Below are positions 54,915 to 62,755 of a DNA stretch of 64,000 nucleotides, piece by piece (within the stretch, counting starts at the first letter, position 1; each line of letters begins with the position of its first letter). The notes under the pieces were generated by a model that searched no databases, was not told the DNA's origin, and saw only the letters and a program-made list of their open reading frames with translations. This DNA is from an uncultured Ruminococcus sp. (lineage in GTDB: Bacteria; Bacillota; Clostridia; Monoglobales; Monoglobaceae): the NCBI GenBank assembly GCA_902760955.1, contig CACWIG010000003.1:17570-81569 (forward strand), in the 5' to 3' direction. The position numbers and the translations under genes were made by a program.

Positions 54915-54929
54915 TAGGAGGGATAATCA

Positions 54930-55955
54930 ATGCCGAACTTAACACCGAATTATAACTTGAAAAAGCCGCTCGGAACAGAGTCGGCACTCATCAGCGTTCT
55001 CAACGAGAATTTTGACACCATAGACACAGCGTTGAAGCCTGCCGTGAGCGACACGACAGCTCCGACATCAAGCTCTACATCGGGATTGCTTGCAACCGTT
55101 CTCGGTTGGTTTGCAAACCGAATTAAAGCAATAACGGGCAAATCACATTGGTATGACGCACCGCCGACAACCCTTTCGGCGGCTGCGAACCATATGGGCT
55201 ATGGTGGCACTTCCCGACACCCGAACGCAACAACAAGCACATCGGGGTTTATGTCTACAGAGGACAAAGTACTCTTAGATAATGCTACTGCCGAAGCATA
55301 CAGCGGTAGGCTTATCAAAAGGGACTCGTCCGGTAGAGCGAAAGTCGCAAATCCGAGTAATTCACAGGATATATCAAATAAGGCATATGTTGATACAAGT
55401 ATCAACAACACTATGACCGAACATACAAATTCCGATAGTGCACACCCGAAAGCTACCAAGAGCATTTCCGGGTTTATGTCAGCTGATGATAAAAAACTGC
55501 TTGACGCAGCAACCGAAAGTTATATTGCAAACACAATTGCAAAGAGGGACAGCGGTGGCAGACTTAGAGTCGCAAGCCCGAGCAACGCTTATGACGCTAC
55601 TCCAAAAACGTATGTAGATGACAAGGTTAAGAAAAGTAACTATTTCATAACAGGAGATTACACAGGAGACGGCAACAACGAAAGAACCATATCACTTGGC
55701 TTTACTCCAAGTTGTGTAATATTAATGGATAATTGGGGAATTTCACAAAGCGGCACGACGGGTCAACGAGGCGGAATGGCTTTACCCGGGTTAAATTGTA
55801 TGTATCGCAACTCTGCTGATGACTATTACTTAACTGCATGGGATTATAGGAAATGTTATCTTGGTATTGTAACTAATGGATTTATGGTATCAGGATATCA
55901 AAATGACAACGCCAATATGGATGGACAAAGATATTATTATGTAGCATTTAAGTGA
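54930..55955 (+). CDS. Second tail fibre/baseplate appendage protein
   Basis: This 341-aa protein starts PNLTPNYNLKKPLGTE...NFDTIDTAL, a fibre N-terminal attachment module. Two related repeats follow (TTSTSGFMSTEDKVLLDNAT; ATKSISGFMSADDKKLLDAA). The C-terminus, about 110 residues, is a beta-rich domain with YYYVAFK. Confidence 0.8.
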   Translation: MPNLTPNYNLKKPLGTESALISVLNENFDTIDTALKPAVSDTTAPTSSSTSGLLATVLGWFANRIKAITGKSHWYDAPPTTLSAAANHMGYGGTSRHPNATTSTSGFMSTEDKVLLDNATAEAYSGRLIKRDSSGRAKVANPSNSQDISNKAYVDTSINNTMTEHTNSDSAHPKATKSISGFMSADDKKLLDAATESYIANTIAKRDSGGRLRVASPSNAYDATPKTYVDDKVKKSNYFITGDYTGDGNNERTISLGFTPSCVILMDNWGISQSGTTGQRGGMALPGLNCMYRNSADDYYLTAWDYRKCYLGIVTNGFMVSGYQNDNANMDGQRYYYVAFK

Positions 55956-56000
55956 AAATGATCTATAAGACAATTTTTATTATACGAGGGGGTAAAAATT

Positions 56001-56234
56001 ATGACGGAGATAATCATAGCGATAATAGCGGCAGTATCCGCTGTAGCAGGCAGCTATTTTGCAAATTCAAAAAACACAGCAATAATGCAAGAACAGATAA
56101 AAGAAATAAAAGGCGACATATCAACCTTGTCAACGAGGGTAGACAAGCATAATAACCTTGTAGAACGTATGGCAATAGTTGAACAATCAACAAAATCAGC
56201 ACATAAAAGAATAGATGATATCAAGGAGGTTTAA
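56001..56234 (+). CDS. Holin-associated membrane protein (XhlA-like position)
   Basis: This 77-aa protein has an N-terminal membrane helix (IIIAIIAAVSAVAGSYF) and a coiled-coil tail. It sits directly before the holin and likely assists lysis. GAGGGGG precedes. Confidence 0.7.
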   Translation: MTEIIIAIIAAVSAVAGSYFANSKNTAIMQEQIKEIKGDISTLSTRVDKHNNLVERMAIVEQSTKSAHKRIDDIKEV

Positions 56235-56239
56235 AGGCT

Positions 56240-56485
56240 ATGAAACGTATATCAACAGATACAATTGCAAGAACAATTTGCCTTGTGTTTGCACTTGTTA
56301 ATCAGGTGTTGGCAATATTCGGAAAAAACGTACTGCCGTTTACAAATGACGAGATTTATCAGACGGTATCACTTGTTGCCACACTTAGCACTTCTTTGCT
56401 TGCGTGGTGGAAGAATAACAGCTTTACAAGTGCGGCTATAGAGGCGGACAAGCTTATGGAAAGTCTTAAATCGGAAAAGGAGTAA
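56240..56485 (+). CDS. Phage holin
   Basis: This 81-aa protein has two membrane helices (about residues 10-28 and 42-58), conserved W-W-K-N-N-SFTSAA, and a charged tail. This form matches the SPP1/phi-LC3 holin families. It would open the membrane at the end of the lytic cycle. Confidence 0.88.
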   Translation: MKRISTDTIARTICLVFALVNQVLAIFGKNVLPFTNDEIYQTVSLVATLSTSLLAWWKNNSFTSAAIEADKLMESLKSEKE

Positions 56486-56490
56486 TGGTT

Positions 56491-57363
56491 ATGGATGGCG
56501 TAAGAAGAAATCCTAAAAAAGTGTTAGATTATTGTGGTGCTTTCCGTACGGGTGCCGTTAACCTTCCGTCTAAATTTATTCTGGATGATAAATTCATCCC
56601 TGATGTACGCAATCAAGAAACTATTAATTCCTGTGTGGGATTTGCTATTACAAATATAATGCAAATACTTAATCAGGTTGAAACAGGAAAACGCATAAGA
56701 TTTTCACCGGGGTACGTTTACGGAAGATGCAGAGATGATGAAGATACATATGAGGGAATGGTTATTGATTTAACGCTTGAACATCTGATAAAAACAGGAG
56801 CCTGTTTTGAAAGTGATTTTCCATATAATAGGGAAATGCCTGAAATAAGGGAATTGGTGTTATCACATCCTGACTTGGATGAAAAGGCTAAACCATATCA
56901 TATAAAAGCATATGAGGTTTATGCCTATGCAATAAAGCAAAAGAAATACGACGCTGTTAAAACAGCACTATATCAATTTAACACACCGATACTTGCGGAT
57001 ATGGATTTTCCGGGAGGAAGTCACGCTGTATGCATAATCGGATGGAATGATGAAACGGAAAAGTTTAAAATCCTCAATTCTTGGGGTGAAAAATGGGGAG
57101 ATAATGGCATTGGAGACATATCGTATGATAAATTATCAAGGGGGTATTTATTAGTGGACGCAGAAAACAGCAATAAAATTATGCCATTTAAAGATGTTTC
57201 CAAAGATGAATGGTATTACAAGGCGGTACAGCACGCATATAATGCAGGGTTTATGAATGGCACAAGCGAGGACACCTTTGAACCGGAGAGAGCAGTAACC
57301 CGTGCAGAGCTGGCACAGGCATTGGTTAACTTTGCAAAGAAAATTGACGATTTAAAAGAGTGA
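56491..57363 (+). CDS. Papain-like (C1) cysteine peptidase with SLH domain
   Basis: About 290 aa. Catalytic Gln42, Cys48 (TINSCVGFAI), His178 (GGSHAVCIIGW) and Asn196 (LNSWGEKWG) are all present. A single SLH repeat forms the end (about residues 230-285, YNAGFMNGTSEDTFEPERAVTRAEL). No signal peptide. ATG 56491 has AAAGGAG eight bases upstream. In a lysis module it may cut the S-layer during host exit. Confidence 0.85.
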   Translation: MDGVRRNPKKVLDYCGAFRTGAVNLPSKFILDDKFIPDVRNQETINSCVGFAITNIMQILNQVETGKRIRFSPGYVYGRCRDDEDTYEGMVIDLTLEHLIKTGACFESDFPYNREMPEIRELVLSHPDLDEKAKPYHIKAYEVYAYAIKQKKYDAVKTALYQFNTPILADMDFPGGSHAVCIIGWNDETEKFKILNSWGEKWGDNGIGDISYDKLSRGYLLVDAENSNKIMPFKDVSKDEWYYKAVQHAYNAGFMNGTSEDTFEPERAVTRAELAQALVNFAKKIDDLKE

Positions 57364-57373
57364 GGGAATAATT

Positions 57374-58183
57374 ATGGTTATAGGTGTTAATTGCGGACAT
57401 GCTGTAAGCGGAACACCCGGTTGCGGTGCATCAGGGTATTTGGATGAGAGTATTGAAACAAGAAATGTTGGATATGAGGTAATGAAAGAACTCAGAAAAA
57501 GAGGACATACGGTATATGATTGCACTAATGACAATGCACAGTCTACAAATGGAAACCTTACAGCAATTATTGAGCTTGCAAACAAACAGAGCCTTGATTT
57601 GTTTTTATCCATTCACTTTAACGCAGGAGCGGGGCAAGGGTCAGAGTGTTGGACCTATGGCGGACGGAATTGGGATGAGGCAAGAAAAATAAATCACAAT
57701 CTTGCAAGGCTTGGATTTAAAAACAGAGGCATAAAGGATGGGTCAAATTTATACGTAATACGTATGGCGAAAGCAAAGACTGTATTGGTCGAGGTGTGCT
57801 TTGTGGACACAAAAAGCGATGCTGAGAGGTACATCAAAGTCGGCGTATCTAAAATTGCTGCTGCTATATGCGATGGCATCACAGGTGAAAAAATAAATGA
57901 TGAGGAGGAATTGACAATGTCACAGTATGATGAGTTAAAGAATGAAATATCTGAGCTGACCGAAACTGTAAAGCTTTTGGCAACAGAGTTACATAATATT
58001 AAAAATCCGATGATTTACAACTATATTGATGACAATATGCCAGAATGGGCGAGAGAAGCGGTCAAGTGGGCTGTTGACAACAACATATTAAAGGGTGATG
58101 AAAACGGCTTAAATCTTGATGATAAGGATTTGAGGTATATCGTTTTGATTAAGCGATTGATAAGTTCACAAAAAACTTTGTGA
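57374..58183 (+). CDS. Endolysin, N-acetylmuramoyl-L-alanine amidase (Amidase_3)
   Basis: This 269-aa protein has zinc ligands and catalytic residues His9 (CGHAVSG), a Glu near 25-28 (LDESIE), His81 (SIHFNAG) and Glu140 (VLVEVCFVD). A coiled-coil linker and a C-terminal SLH-like half repeat (AREAVKWAVDNNILKGDENG) likely bind the wall. It lyses the host with the holin. Confidence 0.93.
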   Translation: MVIGVNCGHAVSGTPGCGASGYLDESIETRNVGYEVMKELRKRGHTVYDCTNDNAQSTNGNLTAIIELANKQSLDLFLSIHFNAGAGQGSECWTYGGRNWDEARKINHNLARLGFKNRGIKDGSNLYVIRMAKAKTVLVEVCFVDTKSDAERYIKVGVSKIAAAICDGITGEKINDEEELTMSQYDELKNEISELTETVKLLATELHNIKNPMIYNYIDDNMPEWAREAVKWAVDNNILKGDENGLNLDDKDLRYIVLIKRLISSQKTL

Positions 58184-58198
58184 GCATAATGTCGTGTA

Positions 58199-58245
58199 AA
58201 AGTGTTCCTGCAGATGCGATTAATTCTGTAGGAACACTTTATTAT
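58199..58245 (+). terminator. Terminator of the late operon
   Basis: AAAGTGTTCCTGCAG (58199-58213) pairs with CTGTAGGAACACTTT (58226-58240), then AT-rich sequence. Confidence 0.75.
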
Positions 58246-58263
58246 ATTAAATTAAAATAATAA

Positions 58264-58284
58264 AAATCGTGTAAAAATCGTGTA
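58264..58284 (+). promoter_or_regulatory. Right arm-type integrase sites
   Basis: AAATCGTGTA at 58264-58273 and 58275-58284, 11-bp spacing, matching the left pair. Confidence 0.7.
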
Positions 58285-58293
58285 CATAAAATA

Positions 58294-58317
58294 AAAGCAT
58301 CGTAAAAACGATGCTTT
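58294..58317 (-). terminator. Prophage-supplied replacement terminator for tRNA-Pro
   Basis: AAAGCATCGT / ACGATGCTTT stem (10 bp, 4-base loop). On the minus strand it comes 10 bases after the tRNA 3' end and continues TTTTATTTTA. Confidence 0.75.
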
Positions 58318-58326
58318 ATAGTATAT

Positions 58327-58343
58327 TGGTCGGAGTGACTGGA
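58327..58343. other. attR core (17 bp)
   Basis: Identical to 21524-21540; forms the 3' end of the intact tRNA-Pro gene including the encoded CCA. Confidence 0.9.
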
Positions 58344-58403
58344 TTCGAACCAGCGGCCACCTGAACCCCATTCAGGTACTCTACCAAACTGAGCCACACC
58401 CCG
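58327..58403 (-). tRNA. tRNA-Pro (anticodon GGG)
   Basis: On the minus strand CGGGGTG pairs with CACTCCG in the acceptor arm (one G-U pair), A is the discriminator and CCA is encoded. The anticodon stem CCTGA/TCAGG holds loop ATGGGGT, anticodon GGG. The T arm has GGTTCGAATCC. The prophage has restored its 3' end exactly. Confidence 0.96.
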
Positions 58404-58421
58404 ATATTCACAACAAACGAT

Positions 58422-58450
58422 ATTATACACCATTATACAGAAAAAATCAA
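58422..58450 (-). promoter_or_regulatory. tRNA-Pro promoter
   Basis: Minus strand TTGATT (58450-58445), 17-base spacer and TATAAT (58427-58422), about 19 bases before the tRNA 5' end. Confidence 0.75.
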
Positions 58451-58490
58451 GTATTTTTTTAAAAAATTTGAAATAATATATAAAATATAC

Positions 58491-58519
58491 TTGCATAAAT
58501 TGTTTATATATGCTAATAT
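58491..58519 (+). promoter_or_regulatory. pgi promoter
   Basis: TTGCAT (58491-58496), 17-base spacer and TAATAT (58514-58519). Confidence 0.65.
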
Positions 58520-58562
58520 TTAGGATGGATAAGTAAAGAACACATTATAAGGAGTGATAATT

Positions 58563-59903
58563 ATGTCAAAAAATATATCATTTTGCTATGATAAAGCAAG
58601 TGACTTTATCAGCAAGGAGGAAATAGAAAAGGTTGCGTCACAGGTGAGTCTTGCTCACAAAACTTTGACAGAAGGTACAGGTGCAGGAAGTGACTTCTTA
58701 GGATGGGTTGATTTGCCTGTAAATTACGATAAAGCAGAATTTGAAAGAATAGAAAAAGCGGCTGACAAAATAAGAAACGATTCAGACGTTCTTGTTGTTA
58801 TCGGTATCGGAGGCTCTTACTTGGGTGCGAAAGCCGCTATTGACTTTTTGACAGGCCCGTTTTATAACTATACTGCAAAAACTCAAATTATTTTTGCAGG
58901 TAACAACATCAGTCCTAACTACTTAAATTCTGTTGTTAAATGTCTTGAGGGTAAGGACGTTTCTTTGAATGTTATATCTAAGTCAGGTACAACAACTGAG
59001 CCTGCTGTTGCCTTCCGTGTGCTCAAGAAGTATATGGAGGATAAATACGGCAAGGATGAGGCTAAAAACAGAATATATGCTACAACAGATAAGGCAAAGG
59101 GTGCTCTTAAAAATCTTGCTGATGATGAGGGCTATGAAACATTTGTTGTTCCTGATGATGTAGGCGGAAGATTTTCTGTTCTTACAGCAGTTGGACTTTT
59201 GCCGATTGCTGTTTGCGGTGCTGATATAAAGGCTATGATGCAGGGTGCCGCTGATGCAAGAGATATGTATGCATCTGACGACCTTAACACAAATGAATGT
59301 TATCAGTATGCCGCTGTCAGAAATATATTGCACAGAAAAGGCAAAGATGTAGAGATGCTTGTAAACTATGAGCCTGAGCTTCAGTATTTTACAGAATGGT
59401 GGAAGCAGTTGTATGGTGAGAGCGAAGGTAAGGACGGCAAGGGTATCTTCCCTGCAGGCGTTAGCTTCTCAACAGACCTACATTCAATGGGACAGTATAT
59501 CCAGGACGGCAGACGAATGATGTTTGAAACTGTTTTATGTGTGGAAGAAAGCAAGACAGACGTTGTAATAGGCGAAGATGCAGACAACGTTGACGGACTT
59601 AACTTCCTTGCAGGCAAAGGTATGGACTATGTAAATAAAAAGGCTTTTGAGGGAACATACTTAGCTCATAATGACGGCGGTGTTCCTAACTTAATCATAA
59701 ACATTAAAAGACTTGATGAGTATACCTTCGGTCAGCTTGTATACTTCTTTGAAAAGGCTTGCGGTATCAGCGGTTATATGTTGGGTGTTAATCCGTTTAA
59801 CCAGCCCGGCGTTGAAAGCTACAAAAAGAATATGTTTGCTCTTTTGGGTAAACCGGGCTATGAAAACGAGAAAGAAGCCCTTGAAGCAAGACTTAACAGA
59901 TAA
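58563..59903 (+). CDS. pgi: Glucose-6-phosphate isomerase
   Basis: This 446-aa protein is typical of Firmicutes. ATG 58563 follows AAGGAG by eight bases. Motifs [30 protein letters not shown] and [14 protein letters not shown] are diagnostic. It interconverts glucose-6-phosphate and fructose-6-phosphate. Confidence 0.96.
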   Translation: MSKNISFCYDKASDFISKEEIEKVASQVSLAHKTLTEGTGAGSDFLGWVDLPVNYDKAEFERIEKAADKIRNDSDVLVVIGIGGSYLGAKAAIDFLTGPFYNYTAKTQIIFAGNNISPNYLNSVVKCLEGKDVSLNVISKSGTTTEPAVAFRVLKKYMEDKYGKDEAKNRIYATTDKAKGALKNLADDEGYETFVVPDDVGGRFSVLTAVGLLPIAVCGADIKAMMQGAADARDMYASDDLNTNECYQYAAVRNILHRKGKDVEMLVNYEPELQYFTEWWKQLYGESEGKDGKGIFPAGVSFSTDLHSMGQYIQDGRRMMFETVLCVEESKTDVVIGEDADNVDGLNFLAGKGMDYVNKKAFEGTYLAHNDGGVPNLIINIKRLDEYTFGQLVYFFEKACGISGYMLGVNPFNQPGVESYKKNMFALLGKPGYENEKEALEARLNR

Positions 59904-60009
59904 TATTATTAAATTTTTTGAAATTTTTTCAAAAAACTATTGTTTAAATTTTATATTTATGATAGAATAACTATAAACCATAAAATATAAAACGAAAGGC
60001 GGTATTTTT

Positions 60010-60423
60010 ATGATAAAAGTACATATCGGTTTAAAAGGAAGCGGAAAGACTCCTAAAATGATTGATGCTGTCAATACAGCAATTGATGTCGAAAAGGGCA
60101 ATGTTGTATGTATCACAGACGGCGACCGTCTTATGCATACAATTAATCGTAAGGCAAGACTTATAAACACCGAGAATTTTGATATAACTAACTTGGATGT
60201 ATTTACAGGTATGCTCTGTGGTATAATCGCTCAGGATTTTGATGTTACTCATATCTTTATCGACAGCATATTTAAGAGCGTTCCTTCAGCATCTATTGAA
60301 GATTTGGAAGGTTTTATTACTGTTCTTGAAAATCTCGAGAAGAAGTTTGATGTTTCATTCACTATGATGGTTAGTGCTGACGAAAATAGTGCAGGTGCAA
60401 ATGTTAAAAAGTACATTGCATAA
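60010..60423 (+). CDS. Small P-loop protein, unknown role
   Basis: This 137-aa protein has Walker A GLKGSGKT at residues 7-14 and a Walker B-like THIFIDSIF near residues 80-88. No other domain. It resembles short clostridial ATP-binding proteins of unknown function. ATG with AAAGGCGG upstream. Confidence 0.7.
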   Translation: MIKVHIGLKGSGKTPKMIDAVNTAIDVEKGNVVCITDGDRLMHTINRKARLINTENFDITNLDVFTGMLCGIIAQDFDVTHIFIDSIFKSVPSASIEDLEGFITVLENLEKKFDVSFTMMVSADENSAGANVKKYIA

Positions 60424-60445
60424 TTTGATTTAAATCAGATTGTTT

Positions 60446-60515
60446 AATGCAGGGCGGTGTCTGCATAGTCCAAAGAAGGACTTATATAGACATTCTTCCC
60501 TGCATTTGTTTTATT
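60446..60515 (+). terminator. Nested hairpin between the P-loop gene and thrC
   Basis: AATGCAGGG (60446-60454) pairs with CCCTGCATT (60498-60506), and the loop has inner stems (TGTCT/AGACA and AGTCC/GGACT). TTGTTTTATT follows. It looks like a terminator with an elaborate loop. Confidence 0.65.
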
Positions 60516-60543
60516 GATATATGAAAGGTTAGGTATAAGTAAT

Positions 60544-62040
60544 ATGTATTATATGAGTACAAGAGATACAAGTCTTAAATTTGAGTCTGCTGAGGCTATT
60601 AAAAAAGGTCTCTCGGAAGACGGTGGACTTTTTGTTCCAAGCGAAATTCCGTCAATTACCAAAGCAGAAATCAGAAAAATGATTGGTATGAGCTATATTG
60701 AAAGAGCGAATTTGGTTCTTAAAAAATATCTTACCGACTTTACCGACGAGGAGATTTCTGATTGCACAAAGGGTGCTTACGGCAACGGCAAATTCAGCAG
60801 CGAGAAGGTGGCACCTGTTGTTAAGATAGGCGATGAAAAGTATATTCTTGAACTGTGGCACGGACCTACTTGTGCGTTCAAGGATATGGCTCTTCAGATT
60901 TTGCCGAGGTTTATGACAACATCAATGAGGAAAACAGGCGAGAAGAAAGAAATCGTTATTTTGGTTGCAACATCAGGGGATACAGGCAAAGCCGCTCTTG
61001 AAGGTTTTAAAGATGTAAAAGGAACAAAGATTATTGTTTTCTATCCAGGTGACGGCGTAAGCGATATTCAAAAGCTTCAAATGATTACCCAAGAGGGTAC
61101 AAATGTATATGTTTCGGGTATAGATGGCAATTTTGATGATGCACAAAACGGAGTTAAGGCAATATTTACTGATGAAAAGTATGGCGATATGCTCTTTAAA
61201 TCAGGCTTTTCGCTTTCATCTGCCAACTCGATAAATTGGGGCAGACTTGTTCCTCAGATTGTATATTATATTTCTGCATATTGTGATATGATAGAGATGG
61301 GCGACATTGAACTTGGTGACAAGATTAATGTTTGTGTTCCGACAGGTAACTTTGGTAATATTCTTGCGGCATATTATGCAAAGAAAATGGGCTTACCTAT
61401 TGCTAAGCTGATTTGTGCTTCAAACCGCAACAATGTTCTTACAGATTTTATAAGAACAGGTGAATATGACAAAAACCGCCCATTTTATCAGAGTGTTTCG
61501 CCATCAATGGATATCCTGATTTCAAGTAACCTGGAAAGACTTTTGTTTGACATCTGCGGAAATGATGGAAGCAAAGTAAAGACAATGATGAACAAGCTGT
61601 CTAAAAACGGCTCTTATAAACTGACAAAGACGCTACACAAAAAGGTGACAAATCTTTTCTGGGGCGGTTGCTGTGATGATTACTTTACAAAAGAAAGAAT
61701 ATGGAAGACCTTTACAGAGGTTGGATACACATTGGACACTCATACTGCTGTTGCTGTTGACGTGTACGAACAGTACGTCAATGAAACAGGAGATAAGACA
61801 AAAACTGTTATAGCATCTACTGCAAGTCCGTATAAATTCAATCAGGCTGTTCTCTCCGCCCTTGGCGAAGATGCCGAAAACGGTGACGATTTTGAATTGA
61901 TTGACAGATTAAAGGCTAAAAGCGGAATGGAAGTTCCCAAATCACTTTCCGAGCTTAAAAATAAGGAAGTACGCTTTGACGGCGTGATTAATAAGACGGA
62001 AATGCCTGAACTCGTTAAACAGGCTTTAAAAGTAAAATAA
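60544..62040 (+). CDS. thrC: Threonine synthase
   Basis: This 498-aa protein makes threonine from O-phosphohomoserine with PLP. The PLP lysine is in TCAFKDMALQ, and TSGDTGKAALEGF and PTGNFGNILAAYYAK are typical. Start ATG 60544 (MYYMSTRDTSLKFESAEAIK) matches the family; the frame is open to 60514. Weak ribosome site. Confidence 0.95.
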   Translation: MYYMSTRDTSLKFESAEAIKKGLSEDGGLFVPSEIPSITKAEIRKMIGMSYIERANLVLKKYLTDFTDEEISDCTKGAYGNGKFSSEKVAPVVKIGDEKYILELWHGPTCAFKDMALQILPRFMTTSMRKTGEKKEIVILVATSGDTGKAALEGFKDVKGTKIIVFYPGDGVSDIQKLQMITQEGTNVYVSGIDGNFDDAQNGVKAIFTDEKYGDMLFKSGFSLSSANSINWGRLVPQIVYYISAYCDMIEMGDIELGDKINVCVPTGNFGNILAAYYAKKMGLPIAKLICASNRNNVLTDFIRTGEYDKNRPFYQSVSPSMDILISSNLERLLFDICGNDGSKVKTMMNKLSKNGSYKLTKTLHKKVTNLFWGGCCDDYFTKERIWKTFTEVGYTLDTHTAVAVDVYEQYVNETGDKTKTVIASTASPYKFNQAVLSALGEDAENGDDFELIDRLKAKSGMEVPKSLSELKNKEVRFDGVINKTEMPELVKQALKVK

Positions 62041-62048
62041 TTTAAAAA

Positions 62049-62187
62049 GGGGCTATTAAAAAAGTGCTTTTCGGGACGTCGGAGACGCCGTCCCCTACAA
62101 TTATCCTGTATGATTTGATTTCACACAAAATGTAGGGGTTTGACAGTTTTCCGACAAAGCGTTGGGTCATACTTTTTTAATAGCCCC
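62049..62187. terminator. thrC terminator with repeat DNA in its loop
   Basis: GGGGCTATTAAAAAAGT (62049-62065) is the perfect inverse of 62171-62187, flanked by A5 and a T-rich run. The 105-base loop contains the TGTAGGGG-type repeat. Confidence 0.75.
62072..62099 (-). repeat. TGTAGGGG-type repeat, copy 3 (inverted)
   Basis: On the minus strand it begins TGTAGGGGACGGCGTCTCCG. A second TGTAGGGG lies in the opposite orientation at about 62131-62138. Confidence 0.7.
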
Positions 62188-62207
62188 TGTCTTTTTAAGC
62201 AGGTGCA

Positions 62208-62597
62208 TCAGCTTGTGAAATCTTCTTCAAATGATGCTAAAGCTTGTTTGTCTTTGAGTGTTATTCCTTCTTTTAATTGGTCTAACTCATTTTCGGATAT
62301 ATCCTCTATTCGTGCATTGAGAGTATAGAGAAATTCCTCTTTCCCATCAGACACACAATATATGGCAAGATTTTTGCCGTCATAGCGCGCAATAAAATAG
62401 TCAGGCTTTATTATCTCACTTTCTTTTAACCCATCGCTCTGTGCGGACGCAGAGGCTGTCTGCTGTGCAGAAATGGCATCGGAAGCCGCTTTAACTGATT
62501 TTTTGTATGTTATTCTAAATGCTGTATAAAATATCAATATTCCTGTTAAAAATACTAAAAAACCTATCAATAGACTTCTTGTGAAATTTTTTAACAT
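62208..62597 (-). CDS. BofC-like C-terminal domain protein
   Basis: This 129-aa protein has one N-terminal membrane helix and a BofC C-terminal-like domain (YFIARYDGKNLAIY, YTLNARIEDISENELDQLKE, GITLKD). BofC regulates sigma-K processing checkpoints in Bacillus spores. Convergent with thrC, divergent from the penicillin-binding protein. Confidence 0.75.
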   Translation of the reverse strand: MLKNFTRSLLIGFLVFLTGILIFYTAFRITYKKSVKAASDAISAQQTASASAQSDGLKESEIIKPDYFIARYDGKNLAIYCVSDGKEEFLYTLNARIEDISENELDQLKEGITLKDKQALASFEEDFTS

Positions 62598-62671
62598 ATT
62601 AAAACCCCCATATATTGTGTTTAATTAAACTTTGTAACACTAATTTAATATATTATTAACATATATTGGTC

Positions 62672-62700
62672 TTTTCATACAAAGAATTTTAGTCTATAAT
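62672..62700 (+). promoter_or_regulatory. Promoter for the penicillin-binding protein gene
   Basis: TTTTCA (62672-62677), 17-base spacer and TATAAT (62695-62700). Confidence 0.55.
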
Positions 62701-62755
62701 AAAATATGTATAAGTATATAAAATGTTATAGTAAATATTAAAAAGAGGTTTATAT

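Larger units (their letters stand above)
21524..58343. mobile_element. Complete-looking PBSX-like contractile-tailed prophage
   Basis: The element is bounded by identical 17-bp cores and contains every module in order: integration, lysogeny control, replication, packaging, HK97 capsid, contractile tail, fibres and lysis. I see no disrupted structural gene. Genes left of 25.45 kb are leftward and the rest rightward, as usual for a temperate phage. It is probably inducible, since the repressor keeps its S24 Ser/Lys dyad and Ala-Gly site. Confidence 0.93.

Noticed and set aside
56485..57363. Papain-like gene as misassembled host DNA
   Set aside because: Spacing to holin and amidase is tight and co-directional, consistent with one lysis operon.
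54347..58326. Reverse transcriptase and template repeat for a local DGR
   Set aside because: All frames here are accounted for by tail and lysis genes; none has RT motifs and no near-copy of the fibre end was seen.
60440..60515. T-box riboswitch before thrC
   Set aside because: AGGGCGGT resembles the T-box sequence only loosely, there is no stem I or specifier loop, and the space is too short.
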